A stretch of DNA of 32,057 nt from NCBI GenBank assembly GCA_964475205.1, contig CAYYVQ010000026.1:1-32057 (forward strand), given 5' to 3'. The position numbers were made by a program, and so were the translations under genes. Origin of the DNA: CAYSRM01 sp964475205. GTDB taxonomy: Bacteria; Verrucomicrobiota; Kiritimatiellia; UBA8416; CAYSRM01. This document shows positions 1 through 6,385 of the stretch, piece by piece. The notes beneath the pieces were generated by a model. That model saw only the letters and a program-made list of their open reading frames with translations, was not told the origin of the DNA and ran no database searches. Numbering within the stretch: the first letter of the stretch is position 1; every line of letters begins with the position of its first letter.

Positions 1-64
1 GGTTTCGACCCACACTGCCAATACTCTGAACCGTTTCTGATCGAAAAAGTGTGATCAATGCGGG
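1..64 (-). repeat. Truncated end of a terminal-inverted-repeat element
   Basis: These bases are the reverse complement, with about five mismatches, of 18331-18393, the left end of the ~296-bp element described at 18327-18622. The element end (reading ...GTGTGATCAATGCGGG) stops at 64, and the rest lies beyond the window's left edge. A second, unrelated repeat starts directly after it. Confidence 0.75.
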
Positions 65-151
65 TATAGACATACTGCAATCTGGCGTTTTGCCAATTCG
101 TGCCGTCGCAGTGGCGCTATCGGCGCTTGCAGCAGGAATTCTGTGAGATAA
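62..151 (+). repeat. Half copy of the foldback element
   Basis: About 88 bases, starting GTATAGACATACTGCAATCT and ending near TGTGAGATA, match 21294-21381 with roughly seven differences. At 21211-21388 this sequence is the right arm of a complete foldback. Here the left arm is missing and the end of a different element takes its place, so this is a truncated copy or the result of recombination between elements. It lies just downstream of folE2. Confidence 0.75.
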
Positions 152-172
152 TCCCGACAGCCGGCCCCGTCA

Positions 173-952
173 TCAGTAGCTGGTGATCTGCGCGTAGGCG
201 CTGTGGTTATGAATGCTTTCGAAGTTTTCGCTTTCGACCTGGCGCCATAGTATCCTGCGGTCGTTTTTGAGGCGCACTGAAATGTCGCGGACCACATCCT
301 CAGCGAATTTCGGGTTGTCATAAGCCTGTTCTGTAACATACTTTTCATCTTCTCTCTTGAGCAGCGGATAAACCGGCGAACTGGCTTCCTCTTCGGCTAT
401 CTGGATCAGCTCCTCAAGCCAGACCAGTTTTCTGGCTCGTATTCGTATGGTAACTATTGATCGCTGATTATGCGCGCCGTATTTGCTGATTTCTTTTGAG
501 CAGGGGCAAACAGTGGTAACCGGCACACGGGCTTCAACAACAAGGTCCAGTGTTCTCTCGTTATTGGCAGCATCAAGGGAAGCCTTAAAACAACAGTCAT
601 AATCCATCATTGATTCGGCGCCCGATACCGGCGCGGTCTTTTTTATGAAATAAGGGAAACGCAACTCTATGTGGGCGGTTTTTGAATCAAACCTGTCGAT
701 CATTGCATTCAGGATTGCGCCGATCTCGCGCACTGAAATATTGCCGTGGCATTGTTTGACTATTTCGACAAACCGTGACATGTGTGTGCCTTTAAAAGCG
801 TGCGGAAGATCGACGAACATATTAACTGTTGCGATCGTGTGTTGCGACACATTGGCCTTGTCAAGAACCACTACAGGGTGCTTCAGATTCTTGATGCCGA
901 CTTTCTGTATCGGCATCCGGCGGACATCAGGTGTGTTCTGGACGTCTTTCAT
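173..952 (-). CDS. folE2: GTP cyclohydrolase FolE2 (type IB)
   Basis: This enzyme converts GTP to 7,8-dihydroneopterin triphosphate, the first step of pterin (folate) synthesis, in the cytoplasm. The 259-residue protein has the family N-terminus DVQNTPD, GTHMSRF around residue 56, the CPCSKEIS motif (Cys149, Cys151) and GAHNQRS (His161). The Cys149/His161 spacing matches the catalytic pair of characterised FolE2 proteins. An in-frame codon at 997 would add 15 residues, but it lies inside the preceding gene and the family starts at MKDVQNTPD, so 952 is chosen. One base separates it from the purH stop (TGA at 956-954), so it is translated as the last gene of the folate operon. The FolE2 family is metal-promiscuous and often replaces the zinc enzyme FolE; whether FolE is also encoded cannot be seen here. 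Confidence 0.95.
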   Translation of the reverse strand: MKDVQNTPDVRRMPIQKVGIKNLKHPVVVLDKANVSQHTIATVNMFVDLPHAFKGTHMSRFVEIVKQCHGNISVREIGAILNAMIDRFDSKTAHIELRFPYFIKKTAPVSGAESMMDYDCCFKASLDAANNERTLDLVVEARVPVTTVCPCSKEISKYGAHNQRSIVTIRIRARKLVWLEELIQIAEEEASSPVYPLLKREDEKYVTEQAYDNPKFAEDVVRDISVRLKNDRRILWRQVESENFESIHNHSAYAQITSY

Positions 953-953
953 C

Positions 954-2207
954 TCAGTGTTTAAAACACCTTTCCCCGGTATAGACCATGGAAACACCTG
1001 CCTCGTTACAGGCTTCTATGCTTTCAAAATCGCGCATAGATCCGCCCGGCTGAAGTATGGCGCTAACGCCAGCCTCTATACCCACATCGACTCCGTCCCT
1101 GAAGGGGAAGAAAGCGTCTGATATCATGCAGCTTCCCCCAAGTCCGCCTTTCTGTCTCTTGACTTCCTGGTCTATCTCTATCCTGGCGGAATCGTCGGCA
1201 AGGGCGGTATACGGTTTCCTGTGCTGAACCCAGCAAAGCCTGTCCGCGAGTTTCCTGTATGCCTTATCGCGGGCTATTTCGGCAACCCCTACGCGGTCCT
1301 GTTCTCCTGTTCCGATTCCAACTGTAACCCCATCTTTAACATAAATCACCGAGTTGCTGGTAATACCGGTCTCAACAAGCCATCCGAACATGAGATCGGC
1401 GTATTCCTTTTCGTCAGGAAGCCGGTTTACGCGGTATTCTTTGCCTTTATAAAAAGCCTGGGCAGGAATCAGATCTTTCTTAGAGCGGATGGCGGACATA
1501 TAGGACCATTGTGCGACAAGTCCTCCGTCCATGAGCGCTTTCCAATCCACAAACCTTTCCGCCTGGTAATCCTGAAGATTTGACATATTCGCTATTTTCA
1601 TAATCCTCAGGTTTTTCCGCTTAGCAAGAATATCCATGACCCCTTCTTCGAACTCCGGAGCAACAACAACTTCGGCGTAATTGCCGGCTATAAGTTCAGC
1701 GGTTTTTTTATCTACTGCCCTGTTAAGCGCGATTGCTCCGCCGAAAGCCGCGATTCTGTCGGCCATGTTGGCCCGATCGTATGCCTGGGGGAGGGAATCG
1801 GCAATTGCCACGCCGCATGGATTGTTGTGCTTAACGATAACTGCACATGGTTGTTCAGAGAAATGCTTCAATATGTTGAGCGCGCTGTCACAATCGGTAA
1901 TATTTATCTTTCCGGGATGTTTGCCCGACTGCAAAAGCTCGACGTCTGAAACAAGGGGCTTGCCCGGCTGGATAAACTCGACTTCACCAAGGCACAGGTT
2001 TCCGTTTATCAGGCGGTAGAGCGCAGCTTCCTGTCCGGGATTTTCACCATACCGGAGACCTTGTCTTTTATCGGCTATTTCCCATGTCGCTTTTTCGTAG
2101 ACCAGGGTCTGGCGCTTATCTCCATCGACAAAAGCTATCTCTATTCTCCCTGGAAAATGGTCTGCAAGTATGTTTTTGTATGCGCTTTTGAGGTCCTTAA
2201 CAGTCAT
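954..2207 (-). CDS. purH: AICAR transformylase (PurH C-terminal domain only)
   Basis: This protein transfers a formyl group from 10-formyl-THF to AICAR, the penultimate step of IMP synthesis. It has 417 residues and begins almost directly at the AICAR-transformylase domain: LRYGENPGQ at 51-59, VKHNNPCG with the catalytic-type Lys126-His127 pair, FGGAIALNR near 155, and a glycine-rich C-terminal part. Usual bifunctional PurH is about 510-530 residues with an N-terminal IMP cyclohydrolase (MGS-like) domain of about 200 residues, which is absent here. Stand-alone forms of this domain are known in several anaerobic lineages, so this is not evidence of damage. IMP cyclisation must be done by another protein. 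Its substrate is made by the fhs and folD products of the same operon. The start follows the folD stop (2229) by about 20 bases. Confidence 0.92.
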   Translation of the reverse strand: MTVKDLKSAYKNILADHFPGRIEIAFVDGDKRQTLVYEKATWEIADKRQGLRYGENPGQEAALYRLINGNLCLGEVEFIQPGKPLVSDVELLQSGKHPGKINITDCDSALNILKHFSEQPCAVIVKHNNPCGVAIADSLPQAYDRANMADRIAAFGGAIALNRAVDKKTAELIAGNYAEVVVAPEFEEGVMDILAKRKNLRIMKIANMSNLQDYQAERFVDWKALMDGGLVAQWSYMSAIRSKKDLIPAQAFYKGKEYRVNRLPDEKEYADLMFGWLVETGITSNSVIYVKDGVTVGIGTGEQDRVGVAEIARDKAYRKLADRLCWVQHRKPYTALADDSARIEIDQEVKRQKGGLGGSCMISDAFFPFRDGVDVGIEAGVSAILQPGGSMRDFESIEACNEAGVSMVYTGERCFKH

Positions 2208-2228
2208 ATATCAACCTTTCCTGTTTAA

Positions 2229-3107
2229 TCATGCGCAGTTTTTTGCGCTTTGCACTGTATTGTGAAGCAGCATTGTGATTGTCATAGGCCCGACCCCGCC
2301 GGGAACGGGTGTGATAAGCGAAGCCTTTTCTTTAACTGATTCAAAATCTACATCTCCAACCAGGCGGTAGCCTTTTTCCCTGGAGGAATCTTCGACACGG
2401 TTGACTCCCACGTCAATCACCACTGCACCGGGCTTTATCATGTCCGCAGTTATAGTATCGGGACGTCCTGCAGCGGCCACAACAATATCAGCCTGGCTTG
2501 TATGCCTGGCAATATCCCTGGTTCCTGTATGGCAGACAGTGACAGTGCAGTTGGAGTCCGGGGTCTTTCGTATAAGCAAGTTCGCCAGGGGTTTGCCTAC
2601 AATATTGCTTCTACCTACAATTACCGCGTGAGCCCCCTCTGTCTGAACACCGCTTCGGGAAAGCAGCCTTACTATTCCATGAGGCGTACAGGGCAGAAAC
2701 GCATCTCCTCCCGTCAGCATCAGCCCGATATTGTATGGATGGAACCCGTCCACATCCTTGTCGGGCCGTATCGCTGTTATCACCCTGGATTCGTCCACGT
2801 GATTGGGGAGGGGAAGCTGAACGAGTATACCGTGAATACGGTTGTCTTCGTTCATTCTGCCGATTATACCAAGAAGCTCTTCTTCGCTCGTGTCCCCGGA
2901 AAGGCGGTTGTCGTCAGAGTAGATGCCGAGGTTTTCACATGCCCGCTCCTTTGCGCGAACGTATGAGCTGGATGCGGGGTCGTCTCCAACAAGAACGACT
3001 CCAAGACCCGGAACAACACCGCGTTCTTTCATTGCCGCGACTTCCTGCCTGAGTTCCTCTCTGATTTGTCCGGATATTGCTTTGCCATCTATGATTCTGG
3101 CTGTCAT
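2229..3107 (-). CDS. folD: Bifunctional methylene-THF dehydrogenase/methenyl-THF cyclohydrolase FolD
   Basis: FolD interconverts methylene-, methenyl- and 10-formyl-THF using NAD(P). The 292-residue protein has the normal family length and motifs: the YVRAKERA segment with Tyr49 and catalytic Lys53, VQLPLP with Gln97, KDVDGF with Asp120, the Rossmann signature GRSNIVGKPLANLL, and the C-terminal TPVPGGVGPMT. A clear AGGAG Shine-Dalgarno sequence sits about 8 bases before the ATG at 3107. It lies between the MetF-like gene and purH, 89 bases from the former. Together with the fhs product it links formate to the methylene-THF and formyl-THF pools. Confidence 0.96.
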   Translation of the reverse strand: MTARIIDGKAISGQIREELRQEVAAMKERGVVPGLGVVLVGDDPASSSYVRAKERACENLGIYSDDNRLSGDTSEEELLGIIGRMNEDNRIHGILVQLPLPNHVDESRVITAIRPDKDVDGFHPYNIGLMLTGGDAFLPCTPHGIVRLLSRSGVQTEGAHAVIVGRSNIVGKPLANLLIRKTPDSNCTVTVCHTGTRDIARHTSQADIVVAAAGRPDTITADMIKPGAVVIDVGVNRVEDSSREKGYRLVGDVDFESVKEKASLITPVPGGVGPMTITMLLHNTVQSAKNCA

Positions 3108-3196
3108 TATGTCTCCTGTTCTCAGTCTCTCAAATTATCCAACTTACAGCTTTAAAAAGTTTACAGCGTTTTAAGGTCTTGAATTTTCAAATCTTT

Positions 3197-3991
3197 TTAC
3201 CATATTGAAGCAAGTTGTGGAAATTGAGTTTTAAAGCCAAGCATTGTAAGATAAAATCCACAACCTGTATAGATTCCGGCAAGCTCTTTAAGATTTTCCA
3301 CGGGATCGTAGTCTTCTGCATCGGTTATGTCATAGCCAACACAGTCCGAAAGCAAACTCAGTTTTCTGGACATCCATGCTCCGACTACCACTGGAATACC
3401 ACGTTCCTTGAGCGCCAGCACATTATCGTCTTTCCCTAATACCGGCTGCGTTGCCATGAATGATGCGCCGGCTTCTATTTTGCGGTCAAGCTTTTGACAC
3501 TCATGCTCCCGGGGTTCATACGGATTGAAGGCAACGCCGCAGCGGAATGTGTCAGGATAAGACCGATTGATGTATTGCAGGAGTTCGACTGATGTTACGC
3601 ACTCGACATCGCTGCCAACATCGGAAGGTTTCAGTTTCGGAAGACGGTCGCTCCCGTCTCCGGAAATTACCAGCAGAAACTTTACCCCCTTCCCGGCGCA
3701 CTGTTCCAAAACACTATCCAGAGATTCCTTCGTATGAAAAGTGTTGACATGTATAATGGTCTGTGTCGGCGCAACAGGCAGTTCAAGTTCCGCAATAGTC
3801 TCAAGCGCGCTGAAACAAACTGTCCCCATGGGATTATCTGGGATAGTGGCGATATGCCCTGCGTCGATTATCCGCGTATACTTTTCCGCAAATTTCTCAA
3901 GCGAAGCTTCAAGGTTTTCCGTATTCTGTTTAGGAGTTAAAATCTCGATGTGAAACTGTCTGGCTTCAATATGTTCGCTTACCTTTGGCAT
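3197..3991 (-). CDS. MetF-like methylenetetrahydrofolate reductase family protein
   Basis: This is a TIM-barrel protein of the methylenetetrahydrofolate reductase superfamily. Enzymes of the family reduce 5,10-methylene-THF to 5-methyl-THF with a flavin. Visible support: a central EAGASFMATQPVL segment, equivalent to the family EAGADF-ITQ strand; an NPYEPREHE loop after a GVAFNP strand; a LLVISGDGSD strand end; and the operon position between fhs and folD. The sequence is more divergent than typical MetF and the C-terminus is short. ATG at 3991 is chosen because AGGAG (4003-4007) precedes it; an ATG at 4024 is also possible and would add 11 residues 13 bases after the fhs stop. The reductase role is likely but not certain; other THF-dependent reactions or a partner-dependent form, as in acetogenic MetF/MetV, are possible. 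Confidence 0.72.
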   Translation of the reverse strand: MPKVSEHIEARQFHIEILTPKQNTENLEASLEKFAEKYTRIIDAGHIATIPDNPMGTVCFSALETIAELELPVAPTQTIIHVNTFHTKESLDSVLEQCAGKGVKFLLVISGDGSDRLPKLKPSDVGSDVECVTSVELLQYINRSYPDTFRCGVAFNPYEPREHECQKLDRKIEAGASFMATQPVLGKDDNVLALKERGIPVVVGAWMSRKLSLLSDCVGYDITDAEDYDPVENLKELAGIYTGCGFYLTMLGFKTQFPQLASIW

Positions 3992-4037
3992 CTCTTTTGA
4001 TTCTCCTGCGCATTGTGTGTGCATTTTTAAGGAAAAG

Positions 4038-5804
4038 TTAGACTATCCCTGTGACTTCTCCCGTATCCGTATTGACATCAATATTGCGGAAAGCAGGGTT
4101 TGACGCAGTCCCCGGCATCAGTTTCACGGATCCGGCCATTGGAGTGACAAATCCAGCTCCCCTGTAAACGAGTATGTCGCGTATTGGCAGATTCCAGCCT
4201 TTCGGGCGTCCTTTCCTGTCAGGATCATGGGACAGACTGAGGTGTGTTTTGACCATGCAGGTTCCGAGCTCGCTGGTTTTTGGATCCGCTTCCAGATTCT
4301 CAAGCTTATATTTTGCCAGGTCCGAATAGGCCACCCCGTCAGCGCCGTAGACTTCGCGCGCAATGGTATCAATTCTTTCACCCAGAGGAGAGTTAAGATC
4401 GTAGAGGAAATTGAAAGCCGGTTTTTCTTTGCATGCCTCCGCTACTGCTTCTGCCAGTTCGACTGCGCCTTCCCCGCCTTTCCGCCAATGGTCCGAGACA
4501 GCAAAGTATGCGCCTCCGGCCTCCGCTCGTTCCCTGATGAGATCTTTTTCCGCCGGCGTGTCCGCATAGAAAGAATTGAGACAGACGACAGGGCGTAAGC
4601 CGCTCCTGCGGACAGTTTCTATGTGCGCATCCAGATTTGCGCAACCCGCTTCCAGCAGAGACAGATTTTCTTCGGTATATTCTCTGGCCAGCAGAGCTCC
4701 GGGTTTTACCTGCGGGCCGCCGCCATGCATCTTGAGCGCCCGCACAGTGGCAACAAGCACTACAGCGTCGGGTTGCAGTCCGGAATAACGGCACTTCAAA
4801 TCAACAAATTTCTCGAATCCTATATCGGCCCCGAATCCGCTTTCTGTAATAACGTAATCACAAAGGCGCGATGCGAGTTTGTCGGCGACAATTGAACTCT
4901 GGCCCATGGCGATGTTTGCAAATGGCCCGGTGTGCACGAAGACCGGTTGACCTTCCAGTGTCTGTAGCAGGTTCGGATTAATGGCGTTGACCATCCATGC
5001 TGTCATGGCTCCGTCGACCTCAAAATCCGCAGTTGTAAGCTCTCTGCCTTGCTTGTTGCAGGCCAGTACGACCTTCGAGATACGTTCACGCATGTCTTTA
5101 AGGCCGGAAGCAATCGACAATATTGCCATAAGTTCGCTGGAAACCGAGATCTGGAACCCGGAATTCATCTCGAATCCGTCCATCTTCCCGCCCTTGCCGA
5201 TTATGATGTTGCGAAGGCTTTGAGCACAGAAATCAATGGCCCATTTGAAGAATACCTGCTCCGAATCAATATCAAGCCTCTTGAGATTACTTCTGGCAAG
5301 CCGTTCGTCGTTGTAGTTGAATTCGTGCTGCATCCTGGACGTGAGCGCAACCATTGCCAGATTGTGTGCATTGGTTATTGCATCAATGTCGCCGGTAAGA
5401 CCGAGAGAAAAAGGTGTCAGGGGAATACACTGGGAGAGCCCGCCTCCGGCTGCCGATCCCTTGATATTAAAGGTCGGTCCGCCACTTGGTTGCCTGATAG
5501 TTCCCGCGACTTTATGGCCAAGCTTACCGAGTCCCTGCACAAGGCCTAGCGCTGTGGTGGTTTTGCCTTCGCCAAGCGGGGTAGGGGTAATAGCTGTTAC
5601 ATTCACGTACTTTGCCTGGTCCATCTTCCCCAGCCGGCTGATAGCTTTTCGGAAGTCGACCTTACCAAGATAACGGCCGTGTGGAATTAATTCGTCGTTG
5701 TTAAGGCCCATATCCCGGCCCAACCGTTCAAACGGGATCATCGCATTTTCGGCTGCAGCCGCTATCTTCCAGTCGGGACTTTTTACCGGGTCTAGTTGTT
5801 TCAT
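4038..5804 (-). CDS. fhs: Formate-tetrahydrofolate ligase
   Basis: This enzyme joins formate to THF using ATP, giving 10-formyl-THF in the cytoplasm. The 588-residue protein has the P-loop TPLGEGKTT at about 75-83, then RQPSGGPTFNIKGSAAGGG, and near the end KLMPGTASNPAFRNID and a TGEVTGIV tail typical of the family. The frame stays open for 52 codons upstream, up to 5960. Those codons encode no family sequence, and a strong GGAGGTG ribosome-binding site lies 5 bases before the ATG at 5804, so 5804 is the start. It is the first gene of the one-carbon operon. Monofunctional Fhs is common in anaerobes and in organisms that use formate as a one-carbon source. The adjacent folD supplies the reactions that are fused to this domain in eukaryotic C1-THF synthase. 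Confidence 0.97.
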   Translation of the reverse strand: MKQLDPVKSPDWKIAAAAENAMIPFERLGRDMGLNNDELIPHGRYLGKVDFRKAISRLGKMDQAKYVNVTAITPTPLGEGKTTTALGLVQGLGKLGHKVAGTIRQPSGGPTFNIKGSAAGGGLSQCIPLTPFSLGLTGDIDAITNAHNLAMVALTSRMQHEFNYNDERLARSNLKRLDIDSEQVFFKWAIDFCAQSLRNIIIGKGGKMDGFEMNSGFQISVSSELMAILSIASGLKDMRERISKVVLACNKQGRELTTADFEVDGAMTAWMVNAINPNLLQTLEGQPVFVHTGPFANIAMGQSSIVADKLASRLCDYVITESGFGADIGFEKFVDLKCRYSGLQPDAVVLVATVRALKMHGGGPQVKPGALLAREYTEENLSLLEAGCANLDAHIETVRRSGLRPVVCLNSFYADTPAEKDLIRERAEAGGAYFAVSDHWRKGGEGAVELAEAVAEACKEKPAFNFLYDLNSPLGERIDTIAREVYGADGVAYSDLAKYKLENLEADPKTSELGTCMVKTHLSLSHDPDRKGRPKGWNLPIRDILVYRGAGFVTPMAGSVKLMPGTASNPAFRNIDVNTDTGEVTGIV

Positions 5805-5863
5805 CCAGCACCTCCAGACAAACGAAAAGAAAATCTGTAATTGCAGGTTAAAAAGAAAGCAAT

Positions 5864-5926
5864 AAAAAAGTGAATCAGAAGCCTTTTTTGCAGAACCCAA
5901 ACTGAAATCAGGTTTCCCCAGGCTTC
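5864..5926 (-). promoter_or_regulatory. Possible structured leader (hairpin plus T tract) of the folate operon
   Basis: In the fhs leader, read on the minus strand, GAAGCCT and AGGCTTC arms (plus coordinates 5920-5926 and 5878-5884) enclose a 35-base loop that holds smaller self-complementary parts. Six T follow seven bases later (5869-5864), about 60 bases before the ATG. This could be an attenuator or RNA switch. It does not match a riboswitch class I recognise, and the loop is long for a plain terminator. Confidence 0.25.
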
Positions 5927-5956
5927 CGCTCCTGCCGAGCAAGGCGGCAAAGGGGT

Positions 5957-6198
5957 ACATAATTAGAATTACTGTAAAATTCCAGCAATTCTAATTATGG
6001 CCTCTTCTGCCCAAAACCTATTCGTATGACGATGTGTGGGTAGTAGCGCGGGCTTCACCGAAGCCCATCGCTGTTCGGGCCTCGACTTCGGCGAAGCCGG
6101 GCCTACTCGCGCATGGCTGCAATATCGTGGCGGAACCCTGGCCCACGCCAGAAGTGACAAAATGGCCATAATTAGAATTGCTGGTAAAATTCAATGGA
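5957..6198. repeat. Palindromic, MITE-like element upstream of fhs
   Basis: The 16-base word ATAATTAGAATTRCTG occurs three times: direct at about 5959, inverted at about 5984-5999, and direct again at about 6172. The outer copies bound a core with strong hairpins: GGGCTTC-ACC-GAAGCCC near 6050, and a second around CTTCGGCGAAG near 6090, inside GC-rich arms. There is no coding capacity of note. It sits between the divergent fhs operon and the first propeller gene and may carry promoter sequence for either. Confidence 0.6.
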
Positions 6199-6201
6199 TT
6201 A

Positions 6202-6231
6202 TTGACAATTTGCGCCGCAAATAGCTAAACT
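6202..6231 (+). promoter_or_regulatory. Candidate promoter of the first propeller gene
   Basis: TTGACA at 6202-6207 is a perfect -35 box. TAAACT at 6226-6231 matches the -10 consensus in four of six positions with 18-base spacing. It straddles the junction between the element at 5957-6198 and the one at 6222-6330, so the latter would form the 5' untranslated leader. Confidence 0.3.
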
Positions 6232-6330
6232 CATCTATTCATCAACCTTGTAATGAGAGTGCGCAGGTTGCTTTAGATCAATGGATTTGCACAGCCGCAA
6301 CAGATTTTCATCAATAGATCAGGTTAGATA
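6222..6330 (+). repeat. Short inverted-repeat element, copy without insertion
   Basis: The left end (TAGCTAAACTCATCTATTCA) and the reverse complement of the right end (TATCTAACCTGATCTATTGA) are imperfect inverted repeats of about 20-25 bases. The internal stretch CAGGTTGCTTTAGATCAATG recurs almost exactly at 21388-21418. The whole element matches the outer parts of 21171-21528 but lacks the 178-base foldback found there. It ends 56 bases before the first propeller gene. Confidence 0.7.
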
Positions 6331-6385
6331 AGGCTATGGTGCGGTTTGAAAGCGGCATCATGACATATAGGAAAGGCGTTAAGAC

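Noticed and set aside
5804..5960. Upstream extension of fhs by 52 residues
   Set aside because: The extra codons show no family similarity, include leader structure, and a strong ribosome-binding site precedes the ATG at 5804.
5805..5960. ZTP or THF riboswitch before the folate operon
   Set aside because: The expected conserved words of the ZTP class (such as GACTGGCG with a downstream CCGCCTGGGC) are not present, and I could not match a THF motif.
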